64,000 bases of DNA from an uncultured Pirellulaceae bacterium (GCA_905480235.1 CAJQPP010000013.1:1-64000); one strand, 5' to 3'; counted from the stretch's first letter, positions 44,710-53,946 are shown. A program made the numbers and translations. Notes: generated from the letters alone by a model not told the origin.

Positions 44710-47118
44710 ATGCTACGACCTTATATCGCAGTGATCCAGGATTCCTTCCGTGCAGCCTTTAGCTCGCGTGTTCTTTACATTGTATTGGCTTTAATTGCGG
44801 TCATCTTGTTGGTGCTGGCCCCATTTCATTCCCGCGAAACGCTGGAATGGAAATTCTCGGACCCGCAAACCGACTTTACCAACCCCGACAGGCTTGCCAA
44901 ACGCTTAATCGATGACGGTAAATCTGGCAAGCGAAAAAGCATCGCTCACGTCTGGAATCAGTTATCACCGGATTTCCAAGAAGCGCTCGAAAAACAAGTG
45001 AGTGAACCCGATGACACGGAATACCGTGGTGGTCCTCCACCAGGGTTTCGGAAACGGAAACAGTTCAGCAACGAGTTCAATGCGCTGATGGAACAGACAA
45101 GTCTCTACGACGAACAAGCCTTCGCCGGCAAGCGCTTGAATGAGGAAACGCGTGAATTAATTGACAAGGGTGATCAGCGTTCGAGTATTGAGGATTTGCG
45201 TCTCAACCGGTTGTTGCTCAGCACGGCGCTGCGACGGGACATGGCTATGCCAAGCAAGACGCAACTGGATTTTTATTATTTCAACTGGCAATGGTCAGCC
45301 TTAACTACGACTCAATCACAAACCAGTTTTGCTAACGAAGTTAAAAGCTCTCTGCCGACTTACTTCGACAAATTTATTATGTCGATCGGTATTTTTATCG
45401 CTATTTTAATAACCGCATCCATTATTCCCGAGATGTTGGAGTCGGGTTCCTTGAACCTGTTTTTGAGTAAACCCGTGAACCGTTGGGCCCTGTTATTAGC
45501 CAAATATGTCGGTGGTTGCGTTTTTATCTTTCTTTCCGCATCACTATTGTTTGTGGGATTATGGTTTTGGTTGGGCATACAGTTAAGTATTTGGGATCGC
45601 GCGATTCTGATCAGTATTCCTACCTACGTGCTCGTCTTCGCTATGTACTACGCCGTATCTGTGCTGGCTGGTATCTGGTTTCGCAGCCCCATTCTTTCAA
45701 TCACTTGTGCCTTGCTGTTTTGGGCGGCCTGCTGGGCCATTGGCTCCGTCAACGCTTGGTTGGATTACTCGCATTACAACACCTCGGCTCGACAACTTCT
45801 TGTTTCCGGGGAGGATGTCATGATGGTGGATTATCTCCAACGACATTCCGTTTGGGACGCTGCCGATGAAGCATGGCGCAACCCGTCGAAGCGCGACAAG
45901 GACGAGAGAGAGAACGGTTTGGTCTTTGCTGCCTTTTTTGATCGCTTGGATCAATTCCCCGATATGCCCGGGCCCGCTGTTAATCAACTTGACCAAGAGT
46001 TTTTGTTTGCCGACTCCTCTCTGGCAAACGCCTTTACTAAACAAGAGCTCGCTATCTCAGGTAGCCCCACCGAAAATGGTGAAGCATCCAAAGACCGAGG
46101 TATCTTACCTAACGGTACCATCGAATTTGTGCACTCGCAGACGCTCGGGACACTCGCCATCAACGACGCTGGTACTGTTTTCCGCCAGCTAAAGGTCGAA
46201 ACCGACGCCTCGGACGACGAAGAGGAAACGGAAGCGGAAAGCGACAACAAAAAGAGTTTAGCCTCGGGCATCGCTGACCGACTTTCCGGCTTGCTGCCAA
46301 TCGCAGCCACCACAGGTGAGTATCAAAAAATATCTGCGACGAATCAGTTCGAAATCCCCAACTCCCGTGCCCTTGCTTTGGATCCGAAGACCAACTTTCT
46401 TTACATGTACAGTGATGGAAAGTTAAACGCGCTAAAATTGGACGAAGCAGGCAATTACGTCGATGCAGGTGCAGTCGAGCTCGGTGACCACGAAAACAAT
46501 AGCATGACGGCCTTTGTAAACTGCGGTGGCTCGCATATTTTTGTGATGTTGGGTAACGGTCAATTCTTCCAACTGGATTCCAGCAATCTGTCCATCGAAC
46601 ACTCAATCAATATGGGTAACCGAGCTGCAATCCGTTGCATGAGCGCGTCACCCGACGGACGTTTTTGCGCTGCCACTTTTCGTGATGGCACACTTTGGAT
46701 CTACGATGCCGATCAGCAAAAAACCTATGACGGGATTTCGCTGTTGGGAACAGATTTCATGGCATGTGATTTCGATAATTCCAATCGTCTATGGGTGGGA
46801 GATCGGTTTCGGTCTGTCTATGGTTACGATCTAGAATCTGGCGAGAATATAATTGCCTACGAACCCGCTGCTGATTGGATGACAAACGGATACCGACTTC
46901 TGGTTAGGCCCCTTTATCGAGCTTTTCCTAAACCCGGTGAATTTTACAAGTTGATTTCGCACCTCTCCACGAGCAGCAGCACACGGGACGATCTCGACGT
47001 CGATCTGACGCAATTACCCCACATCGATAACCCGTGGGCACCCCTGAAAAGCGGAATTATTTTTACGGTATGCATTCTCGCCATCGCCTGTTTTGTCTTT
47101 CAAAGGATGGATTTTTAG
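44710..47118 (+). CDS. ABC-2-type permease with large soluble beta-propeller-like domain
   Basis: An 802-residue membrane protein. The first helix is at residues 20-38 ('VLYIVLALIAVILLVLAPF'), a long soluble loop follows, then a block of five helices from about 218 to 355 (including 'GIFIAILITASIIPEML', 'ALLLAKYVGGCVFIFLS', 'ALLFWAACWAIGSVNAW'). A soluble region of roughly 430 residues comes next, containing WD/propeller-like repeats ('FEIPNSRALALDPKTNFLYMYS', 'AIRCMSASPDGRFCAATFRDG', 'LWVGDRFRSVYGYD'), and a last helix at the C-terminus. ABC-2 permeases normally have about 250-500 residues, so the propeller is an unusual insertion. Paired with the ATPase just upstream. Confidence 0.85.
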   Translation: MLRPYIAVIQDSFRAAFSSRVLYIVLALIAVILLVLAPFHSRETLEWKFSDPQTDFTNPDRLAKRLIDDGKSGKRKSIAHVWNQLSPDFQEALEKQVSEPDDTEYRGGPPPGFRKRKQFSNEFNALMEQTSLYDEQAFAGKRLNEETRELIDKGDQRSSIEDLRLNRLLLSTALRRDMAMPSKTQLDFYYFNWQWSALTTTQSQTSFANEVKSSLPTYFDKFIMSIGIFIAILITASIIPEMLESGSLNLFLSKPVNRWALLLAKYVGGCVFIFLSASLLFVGLWFWLGIQLSIWDRAILISIPTYVLVFAMYYAVSVLAGIWFRSPILSITCALLFWAACWAIGSVNAWLDYSHYNTSARQLLVSGEDVMMVDYLQRHSVWDAADEAWRNPSKRDKDERENGLVFAAFFDRLDQFPDMPGPAVNQLDQEFLFADSSLANAFTKQELAISGSPTENGEASKDRGILPNGTIEFVHSQTLGTLAINDAGTVFRQLKVETDASDDEEETEAESDNKKSLASGIADRLSGLLPIAATTGEYQKISATNQFEIPNSRALALDPKTNFLYMYSDGKLNALKLDEAGNYVDAGAVELGDHENNSMTAFVNCGGSHIFVMLGNGQFFQLDSSNLSIEHSINMGNRAAIRCMSASPDGRFCAATFRDGTLWIYDADQQKTYDGISLLGTDFMACDFDNSNRLWVGDRFRSVYGYDLESGENIIAYEPAADWMTNGYRLLVRPLYRAFPKPGEFYKLISHLSTSSSTRDDLDVDLTQLPHIDNPWAPLKSGIIFTVCILAIACFVFQRMDF

Positions 47119-47216
47119 AGGTTTTCCGTCTTTTTCCAAAACGGGGACCAACCTTGTCCGACTACTTGCGATATCTCAAATGCAACGGAAAATTAAATTT
47201 GCGAAAGGAGTCGGAA

Positions 47217-47537
47217 ATGGCTAAGTACTACACGACATGCGGTTCATTGGAATTCCTAACCACAGCTGAGGACCCAAGGTCCGCGGCATTGTGGTCAGCC
47301 CATCAGTTTCTCTCCAGCAAAATCGAATTGGAGTCGATCGCTTGGGATGATCCCGAAACGATTGACCGGCAAGATGTGATGGAAGCGATGCTGTGCCTAT
47401 CAGATACCATTTTCGTATCTGAAATTGGCTTTGGCCGTGGCGACGCGGCGATTATTGACACCGCTGACCTGCTGACCGAATGGCAGCAATTGGTCATCGC
47501 TGTCACAAGACTGGAATCCGCCCTGGCTGGGCGGTGA
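47217..47537 (+). CDS. Conserved hypothetical protein (106 aa)
   Basis: ATG 47217 follows an excellent AAAGGAG site, so the longer frame running out of the permease gene is not used. The protein is soluble, acidic, with alpha-helical character ('ALWSAHQFLSSKIELESI', 'ADLLTEWQQLVIAVTRLESAL') and a Gly-containing middle 'IFVSEIGFGRGDAAIID'. No known family is recognised. It lies 98 bases after the permease gene. Confidence 0.7.
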   Translation: MAKYYTTCGSLEFLTTAEDPRSAALWSAHQFLSSKIELESIAWDDPETIDRQDVMEAMLCLSDTIFVSEIGFGRGDAAIIDTADLLTEWQQLVIAVTRLESALAGR

Positions 47538-47560
47538 GTCCTGCCCACACTGAATGCGTT

Positions 47561-47604
47561 GCCGCTTACTTCATGAATGGTTCATGAAATCATCGGTGGC
47601 GGCT
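47561..47604. repeat. Nested inverted repeat between convergent genes
   Basis: GCCGC (47561-47565) pairs with GCGGC (47600-47604). Inside lie two copies of the self-complementary octamer TTCATGAA (47570-47577, 47581-47588) three bases apart. Located between two convergent genes; likely a terminator or a protein site. Confidence 0.5.
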
Positions 47605-47714
47605 AACCTTGGCGTGGCGCCGACGAAAACGTTTTCCGTGGCGCAATAAACCCTGCTGTCTTGCGATTTTGGCTCAGCAGCCCATCATCCGTGTCCAGCG
47701 ACCCGACCATCAAC

Positions 47715-48233
47715 TCAATCACCAACACCAATTTCTTGGTTACAAAGTTGCATCATCAAGTCAAACTCTTCCTGTTCGTGTTGCAGAAAAGTCTGCGTAA
47801 AGGTTGAGAATCTTGATACGAGTATCGGTAGTGTGGGTCGTAATTCAATTTCGCGGTACAGCAGGCCTTCTGCTAGATCGATAATGGAGCAGATCTCAAG
47901 GTAAATTTGCTCGTGTTGTGTTTGCAAACTTTCCGCTCGACGACTAACCGTCGGTTGAATCAAGTGAGCCGATTTGAAATAACCGTAAAATTCCTCCAAA
48001 GCAAAATACGTTTCCAGTTCATCCCGGAGGGCGTGCATTTGATTCACCAACGCTGCTGAATCTAAAGACAACTGGTTTACCAGCAACGCCCGAATGTCGC
48101 GAATCAACTCCTCCGGCTTTTTGGTGCCCTGTTTGATGTCATTTAGAAAGGCGACGTTTAATGTCACTCCCTGTAAGCGAGTCATGCCACCACGGGTATC
48201 TCGGACGTCTCTTTCAGTCAACCAACTGCTCAT
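47715..48233 (-). CDS. Hemerythrin-like HHE helical-bundle protein
   Basis: Start at ATG 48233 ('MSSWLTERDVR'), as the upstream residues look non-coding. About 170 residues, all alpha. The pattern fits the HHE/hemerythrin bundle: helix 2 'MHALRDELETYFALEEFYGYF' (family: ELExHFxxEE), helix 3 'LQTQHEQIYLEI' and helix 4 'FTQTFLQHEQEEFDLMM'. In the first of these a Tyr replaces the usual iron-binding His, while the Glu and the later His-x3-Glu are kept. Hemerythrin-like proteins bind a di-iron centre and oxygen or NO; an altered centre is inferred. Not in an obvious operon. Confidence 0.6.
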   Translation of the reverse strand: MSSWLTERDVRDTRGGMTRLQGVTLNVAFLNDIKQGTKKPEELIRDIRALLVNQLSLDSAALVNQMHALRDELETYFALEEFYGYFKSAHLIQPTVSRRAESLQTQHEQIYLEICSIIDLAEGLLYREIELRPTLPILVSRFSTFTQTFLQHEQEEFDLMMQLCNQEIGVGD

Positions 48234-48589
48234 TTTTAGCTCCCTTCGTCGGAGGTCAGGCCTATTGCAACACATGGCCAGCGTCGCCCGTGCTGCAAGA
48301 TCGCTCTTTCAACTTGTAGGTGCCCTTCTCTCTAACCCAAGATTGTAGGCATCAGGGGGCCTTCGATTCAAAAAGCTGGCATGCTCGCAGTGAACGAGCA
48401 AGTGCAGCGAAAATGCCGTTGATAACGCCTGTAGAGCTGTAGCGCCCGAAAATTAACCCTTGTCACAACGGTGGAGTTGTTCCAAATATTTTGACACTCA
48501 CGCGGATTGGATGAACTTTCATGTTGTTCAGGACGCCCTGTCGAATCAAAATAAGCGACTGTTAAAAAAGGACCCAAGAGAAATATCCC
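48234..48589. other. Divergent intergenic region
   Basis: About 355 bases between the hemerythrin-like gene and the small gene at 48590. No RNA gene, repeat or convincing frame is seen; both promoters should be here. Confidence 0.4.
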
Positions 48590-48856
48590 ATGGCTCATCG
48601 ATCCAAATTTCAACAAAACATCATCAAGAATTACTATGACAATCGTGATGCGATTGCGTTGCAACGGGCGCAAGAATTAGTAACGGAGCTATATTTATCC
48701 AGTGGTAAAGGGCGAGAAAAACACTGGAAAAGCCTGCGTGTCCATCTGGAAAAGCTCGGCGTAAAGCCCACCACAATCGCACATATGGAAGAAAAGGATA
48801 ATCCAGAGCTGGTCGCCAACCTGATTACGAAACTGGATAAAAAGCAGGATGAGTAG
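48590..48856 (+). CDS. Small basic conserved hypothetical protein (88 aa)
   Basis: ATG preceded by AAGAGA. Mostly helical and charged ('FQQNIIKNYYDNRDAIALQRAQELVTELYL' region, 'HWKSLRVHLEKLGV', 'PELVANLITKLDKKQDE'). The N-terminal part is basic, the C-terminal part mixed; it has the feel of a small nucleic-acid- or protein-binding factor, but I recognise no family. It stands between two divergent/long intergenic regions, probably with its own promoter. Confidence 0.7.
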   Translation: MAHRSKFQQNIIKNYYDNRDAIALQRAQELVTELYLSSGKGREKHWKSLRVHLEKLGVKPTTIAHMEEKDNPELVANLITKLDKKQDE

Positions 48857-49013
48857 CGGTTGGCGTTCGCCAAAGTCTAATTAAATACGCATGCAGTTTT
48901 CTGCTATCTCCCCAATAGGATGTAAAAACCTTCCAATTCGATCCTTTCAATCTCTATAGGTAGGTATTCATTCGTTCATTTAGAATGAAGGGTCTGCTTT
49001 TTCACGAGAATAA

Positions 49014-52000
49014 ATGGAAATCGATATGGCCAGTCAAGGACGACAGGTTCTAGCGCAACGCAACTTACTAAGGATGGCGGATCGAATACCCGTTCGACGA
49101 TTAATATTCGGTTGGCTTTGCTGTGGCTGTTTTATCGCGCTGCTATTCGGCACCTCGGCAATCAACGCTCAGATCACGGATTACCGCGTTCCTTTAAGCT
49201 GGAAACAAGACGCTGAATTAACCGACATTCAATTTATCGATTCCAATCATGGTTGGATTGTTGGCGACCGCGGTCTGGTAATGACGACCGATGACGGTGG
49301 CAAAAAATGGCGTTACGTCACTCTCAATTCTCATCGCGATGAGACGCAAGAGTTTACGATCCACTGTCGTTTAGAGTCGGTTTTCTTTGCCTCACCGACG
49401 CATGGATGGATCGCTGGAGGTTATTCCAATGCGAGTTCGACCACCAGCACGGGAGTGCTTTTCGCGACCATTGATGGCGGTCAATCTTGGAAGCGTTTAG
49501 CCGGCGTAGCGCTACCAAAGATCAACGCCTTATTTTTCACCACCCCCCAAGAAGGGATCGCGATTGGCGACGGGAATTCTCGGCAGCCTGCTGGTGTGTT
49601 TGAGACCCGCGACGGGGGAAGATCTTGGTCCACATCCGTCACAGGTAAAGTTCGGTCGTGGTCTGTTGGAAGTTACGCCAAGGGTGTTACGGTGATGGCC
49701 TCCAGCGACGGTACACTTGCACGACACACCCACCAAGAATTAAGTGAATCGCTCGTTCAAACACCCAAAGAAGGGTTCTCAGCTCAGGGAAAAATTCGAG
49801 AATTACGCATGCTCGATGAACGGTTTGGTTTCGCTGTTGGCGATATGGGGCGGTTCATTATTACTCGAAATGGCGGATATTCGTGGGACGCGGTTGATAC
49901 GGATATCGAGGAATCCGTGGATTTTCAAACCGTAGAGATGCATGGAGATCGCATTTGGTTAGCTGGAAACCCTGGCTCCAAAATCTGGAGTCGCACGATC
50001 GATCAATCTGTTTGGCAACCATTACCAACACCAATCTCCACACCAATCACTCAGCTAGAGTTTATTGATCAGAATGAAGGATGGGCTATTGGGTTGTGTG
50101 GCGATGTCATCCACACCACGGATGGTGGCCTGACTTGGGAGATTCAACGTCGCGGGATGGGAGGCGTTGCATTATTGCAAGTGGCCGACCGAACCGAGGA
50201 TTTCATCCCTGAGTTATTCAGTAAATTCTGTGGCGATGAAGACTACATTGGTGCGGCTTTATTGATGAACGGGTCTGAGCCCTCCGAGCAGCCTGGTGTT
50301 TTGTCGGCTGACGCGCCTACCCTCGACCATCTTCGCCAAGCGATGTCACGCGTGGGAGCCGGTTTCGTCGTCGATCGATCTCCACCCTCTAATCCACCGG
50401 CTACATTTCAAACGCTAGGTCCCCCGGCTGTGCTAGCCCGACAAATTCGTGCATTAAAGCCACGGGTAATTGCCCTCTCGTCTGGTCGCGCCAAGAACTC
50501 GAATAATTTGCGCAGCATTGTTTTGCATGCTGTTAAACTCGCCTCTGAATCAAATGATAAAATCAGAACCAGCCTACCACCATGGCAAGTTGGCAAAGTC
50601 GTCGTGATCGACCGTGGAGAGGTGGCGAGCTTGAAAATCTCCCCCGGTCATTACATGACTGACCTTGGTGCGCTACTTACCGACCACTCCGCTTTAAGCC
50701 GGGTTTTGTTAAATCAGTCGGTTAGAGATACCTCTTCCATTTCACTCACGACGATTTTCACGAGCCCTTATGCAGCTGGACCAAACAACCGTCTCTTCGC
50801 AGGGATCGAAAATACTGACGCAGGAGTACCGGTTCGCAAAGGAGCCAGACGCACCGCCGGTAACATGGCTCAAATGCGGCTGTTAGCTGGCAAGAGAAAG
50901 ACACTTGACCGCATGGTCGCCGGATCACCCAATGTCTCCGCAGCCATTTGGGGTCGTACCCTGTCGGAATTTTCTATGCAGCTGGATGATGCCGCCGCCG
51001 GTGTCTGGCTATATGAGCTTGCCAATCTTTGCGAAGCCACCGGCAGTCCGGAAATTGCCGCTCAGACACACATCTATTTGACCAAACAGTACCGAGGACA
51101 CCCGCTGACGACGGCCAGTTTTCGTTGGTTGTACAATTATTATTCGAGTGCCGAACAGGCTCATATCGCAGCGCTGTCGGCCAAGGAGGTTCAGTCGACT
51201 CCATTGGAGCCTGCCACTTCCGGCTCGACACCGCTGACGCGACCGGTCCAACAGAGCTTTGGCAATGTAAACGTCGTAGCTTGGGAAGTCGAAGATCCGC
51301 GGAATGAAAATCGGCCGTTGCCAACCATCGAGTGGAGTGAAGACGATCGGAAAAATTTGTTTCGTCGACGATTTCAACAGGCCCGCTCGATTGGCCAATC
51401 GTTTTCTTTGGTCGACCCCACCGCATTGGACCAAGGGCAACATGCCTTGGCTCGCATCGGTCTAACTCGCCGTCTAGACCCAATGATTTCCGTCACCGAA
51501 CAACTCAAACGTCTGGCAAACTCGGCAGATGCCCCTGTAAAGAAGGTGGCTTTAGGAGAGCTCGCCATTGCCCACCGTCAATCGGAATTGGGAATGCAGC
51601 CTCACCTGGTTTGTAGTCCAACCCAATCAAAACCGTGGCTCGATGGGCATCTTAGCGATCCGATATGGCAAGAAGCCATTGCTCGGAAATCAATGGTTCA
51701 TTTACCGCATATCGAGAAAACGCAACGCGATGAAATTTTCTTTGCTGCCGACGATACGTTTCTTTACATCGCCGTGCGTTGTCATTTGCACGCTGATCAA
51801 AATCATCCATTACCTGAAGACGCGCGTGCCCGAGATGCACGCCTGGATACGGCGGATCGCGTAGAAATTGCCATCGATATCGACCGCGATTACAAAACAT
51901 TTTTCCTCTTTAGCGTTGATGCCTCTGGTCGAGTGGCTGACTCCTTTGGCGACAACCGGGAATGGAACCCTGTTTGGTACGTGGCAAACCATATCGATCG

Positions 52001-52265
52001 AGATAACTGGACCGCTGAAATTGCCATCCCGCTGGAAGAAATTTCGACCTATGGTGATTTTTGGTCGGTCTCCGCGAGTCGCCATAGTCGCAATCGACTG
52101 ATTTCTCGGACTTCGCAGCCAACGCCCGAGAAGCCTGCCGTTGCCATGGGAATCCACCCTTCCCTGCACTCAGCGGCTAACGAACAACGCACTGCTATGC
52201 ATTCACTTCCGTTGCAATCATTTCGGCTTTTGAAAATGCCCTGGGCCGTTAGGAAAACCCCTTAA
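49014..52265 (+). CDS. Giant secreted YCF48-like propeller protein with CBM9-like C-terminus
   Basis: A 1083-residue exported protein; a second start at 49026 is possible. A hydrophobic signal (about 28-50, 'LIFGWLCCGCFIALLFGTSA') ends near 'INAQ'. Residues 55-390 form a propeller of YCF48/BNR type with repeated 'GW(I/A)(V/I)G' and 'T.DGG..W' strands ('HGWIVGDRGLVMTTDDGGKKW', 'EGWAIGLCGDVIHTTDGGLTW'). A middle region (about 400-560) looks like a degenerate PIG-L/LmbE-type domain ('ARQIRALKPRVIALSS', 'PPWQVGKVVVID'). A long linker follows. Residues 870-1050 resemble a CBM9/DOMON-like domain ('KPWLDGHLSDPIWQEA', 'DTADRVEIAIDIDRDY', 'WTAEIAIPLEEI'). Function unknown. Confidence 0.8.
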   Translation: MEIDMASQGRQVLAQRNLLRMADRIPVRRLIFGWLCCGCFIALLFGTSAINAQITDYRVPLSWKQDAELTDIQFIDSNHGWIVGDRGLVMTTDDGGKKWRYVTLNSHRDETQEFTIHCRLESVFFASPTHGWIAGGYSNASSTTSTGVLFATIDGGQSWKRLAGVALPKINALFFTTPQEGIAIGDGNSRQPAGVFETRDGGRSWSTSVTGKVRSWSVGSYAKGVTVMASSDGTLARHTHQELSESLVQTPKEGFSAQGKIRELRMLDERFGFAVGDMGRFIITRNGGYSWDAVDTDIEESVDFQTVEMHGDRIWLAGNPGSKIWSRTIDQSVWQPLPTPISTPITQLEFIDQNEGWAIGLCGDVIHTTDGGLTWEIQRRGMGGVALLQVADRTEDFIPELFSKFCGDEDYIGAALLMNGSEPSEQPGVLSADAPTLDHLRQAMSRVGAGFVVDRSPPSNPPATFQTLGPPAVLARQIRALKPRVIALSSGRAKNSNNLRSIVLHAVKLASESNDKIRTSLPPWQVGKVVVIDRGEVASLKISPGHYMTDLGALLTDHSALSRVLLNQSVRDTSSISLTTIFTSPYAAGPNNRLFAGIENTDAGVPVRKGARRTAGNMAQMRLLAGKRKTLDRMVAGSPNVSAAIWGRTLSEFSMQLDDAAAGVWLYELANLCEATGSPEIAAQTHIYLTKQYRGHPLTTASFRWLYNYYSSAEQAHIAALSAKEVQSTPLEPATSGSTPLTRPVQQSFGNVNVVAWEVEDPRNENRPLPTIEWSEDDRKNLFRRRFQQARSIGQSFSLVDPTALDQGQHALARIGLTRRLDPMISVTEQLKRLANSADAPVKKVALGELAIAHRQSELGMQPHLVCSPTQSKPWLDGHLSDPIWQEAIARKSMVHLPHIEKTQRDEIFFAADDTFLYIAVRCHLHADQNHPLPEDARARDARLDTADRVEIAIDIDRDYKTFFLFSVDASGRVADSFGDNREWNPVWYVANHIDRDNWTAEIAIPLEEISTYGDFWSVSASRHSRNRLISRTSQPTPEKPAVAMGIHPSLHSAANEQRTAMHSLPLQSFRLLKMPWAVRKTP

Positions 52266-52485
52266 CGGTGGTTTTTGGTTGCCAGCAGGTGTTAAAGATT
52301 TGTCTTTGCCACGAATTATTTGCCAGCATTTTTGATGGCAAAAAAATTTTCAAAACTCGCATTGCCGCCGCGGCATGTAACCTTTACAAACCTCCATGCA
52401 AAATACGGTAGTCGGATTTCGTCCCGCACTTGCAACGAACTCCTTTATCACTGTGTTTTGTTGATTCAGAATTTTTGTGGTTGCA

Positions 52486-52501
52486 TGGCACGCTAACTGC
52501 A
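52486..52501 (+). promoter_or_regulatory. Sigma-54 (-24/-12) promoter upstream of the OmpH/Skp gene
   Basis: TGGCACG-CTAA-CTGCA: the -24 GG (52487-52488) and -12 GC (52499-52500) are exactly ten bases apart, and only one base differs from the consensus TGGCACG-N4-TTGCA. Transcription would begin near 52512, about 80 bases before the ompH-like start. A sigma-54 activator gene exists in the same window at 61434. Confidence 0.65.
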
Positions 52502-52590
52502 TCTGAATAAAGCAGCTGCGTTTGCAGCCACCAACCAAAATTGGATACCAACCGTTCACGAACTTCACCGCCAATCAGGGAGGATTGATC

Positions 52591-53184
52591 TTGAAGTCGT
52601 CTTTACAAATCATCGCTATCGTGGCTTGCGTTTTCTCGCTCGCCGGAAATCTACAAGCACAAGAAAACAGCGGCATGGTTGCCGTCTTGGACGTTGCTAA
52701 AGTCTTTGAGGACAATACGGTGTTCACCAGCCGTATGGATGCCATCAAACAGGAGGCGACCAGTTTCAAAGCTCAAATGGAGCAGGAACAGGCTCAAATT
52801 CAGATGGAAGCTGAGCCCTTAAAAGACCTCAAGCCTGGTTCGCCAGAGTTCAACGCTTTACAGGCCGCGCTGGAGCAGAAAACAGCCGGCTTGAGAACCA
52901 AAGCACAACAGACCAACACAGATTTGCTCAGCCGCGAAGCTCGTATTTATTACGACACCTACCAGCAAATGCAGAAGACTGTGGCGGCCCTCGCTACGGA
53001 ATACAACATTTCTTTGATTATCCGCTTTGACAGCCAATCCATTGATCCCGCCAACCGTCCGGATGTTATCAAGGGTGTCAATCGAAACGTGGTTTATCAA
53101 AAGAACCTGGATTTGACCTCCTTGGTCATCAGCAAAATGGGTTCTGTGTCGACCGCTGACGCGGGCGGCAACCTTAATCAGTAA
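52591..53184 (+). CDS. OmpH/Skp-family periplasmic chaperone-like protein
   Basis: TTG 52591 is the likely start: AGGGAGG sits six bases upstream, and from here a clean signal peptide begins ('KSSLQIIAIVACVFSLAGN', cleaved near 'LQAQEN'). The mature protein is the OmpH/Skp fold: a first strand 'MVAVLDVAKVFEDN', a long alpha-hairpin ('SFKAQMEQEQAQIQMEAEPL' to 'YDTYQQMQKTVAALATEY') and the return strand 'NISLIIRFDSQSI'. Skp proteins hold unfolded outer-membrane proteins. Here no bamA or lpxD neighbours are present, so it is a stand-alone paralogue. A sigma-54-type promoter precedes it and a good terminator follows. Confidence 0.85.
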   Translation: MKSSLQIIAIVACVFSLAGNLQAQENSGMVAVLDVAKVFEDNTVFTSRMDAIKQEATSFKAQMEQEQAQIQMEAEPLKDLKPGSPEFNALQAALEQKTAGLRTKAQQTNTDLLSREARIYYDTYQQMQKTVAALATEYNISLIIRFDSQSIDPANRPDVIKGVNRNVVYQKNLDLTSLVISKMGSVSTADAGGNLNQ

Positions 53185-53210
53185 GACACTGATTGATCGA
53201 ACAAACAATT

Positions 53211-53241
53211 AAGCCTCGGGTCAAAGATCCGAGGCTTTTTT
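53211..53241 (+). terminator. Rho-independent terminator after the OmpH/Skp gene
   Basis: Perfect arms AAGCCTCGG/CCGAGGCTT with a 9-base loop and a run of T. Confidence 0.93.
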
Positions 53242-53259
53242 CGTTTAAACACTTTTTAA

Positions 53260-53946
53260 TCATTTACCGGTATCTACGCTGCAACGATTACCGCCACGCT
53301 TTTTGGCCTGATACATCGCTTTATCTGCTGCATCCAGCAGTTCCGCAACCGAGGGTTGGTCCATTGATTCCACCAGACCAATACTCAAGCCAATGGCTGC
53401 GTGCTGACGATAATTCTCCAGTGAAGAATACATCGAATCGATGAGACGGTTTGCGACAATGACAGATTTAGCCATCTTCGAGTTCGGCAGTATTACAGCC
53501 ATCTCATCTCCACCGACTCGAAAGACCAAATCGCAACTACGCAGATTTCCCTTGATCGCCGAGCCAATCACCTGCAACAATTGGTCTCCTGCCGCATGGC
53601 CCAACCGGTCGTTGATTCGCTTGAATTCATCAACGTCGATCATCATCAGGCAAAAACCATTCCCACCCCGACTCTGCTCGATGAAGCGTTGCCGCACAAC
53701 TTTTTCGAAACTGCGTCGGTTGGCCAAGCCGGTTAAACCGTCGGTTTCTGCAAGTTTTCTTAATCGATCGACCTCTACGGTCAACTCAGCCAAACGAATT
53801 CGTAGTTGCTCGTTTTCCATTTGGGTTTGTTTAGCGTCGTTCTCGTGAGAGCGCTCGGCAGATGTTTTTTCGGTAGGATGCTGACCGGCCAAAGGGAACT
53901 TTCTAAAAAATCGGGGCGGCGGCGACCGATCGAGGTTAACATGCAA
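53260..53946 (-). CDS. GGDEF-domain diguanylate cyclase
   Basis: Makes cyclic di-GMP from two GTP. The active-site loop reads Gly-Gly-Asp-Glu-Met in 'LVFRVGGDEMAVI', Met replacing the usual Phe, which is tolerated. The product-inhibition site RxxD is present as 'RSCD' at the correct distance. 'DGLTGLANRRSFE' and 'DEFKRINDRLGHAAGD' are the standard upstream landmarks. A short coiled coil ('MENEQLRIRLAELTVEVDRLRKLA') precedes the domain and would drive dimer formation. No sensor domain is visible; the first 40 residues are polar, and the true start may be ATG 53820. Divergent from the GlmU-like gene. Confidence 0.88.
   Translation of the reverse strand: MHVNLDRSPPPRFFRKFPLAGQHPTEKTSAERSHENDAKQTQMENEQLRIRLAELTVEVDRLRKLAETDGLTGLANRRSFEKVVRQRFIEQSRGGNGFCLMMIDVDEFKRINDRLGHAAGDQLLQVIGSAIKGNLRSCDLVFRVGGDEMAVILPNSKMAKSVIVANRLIDSMYSSLENYRQHAAIGLSIGLVESMDQPSVAELLDAADKAMYQAKKRGGNRCSVDTGK

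Noticed and set aside
50974-51483. 169-codon minus-strand frame inside the YCF48 gene
   Set aside because: Shadow frame with no recognisable domain or start signal.
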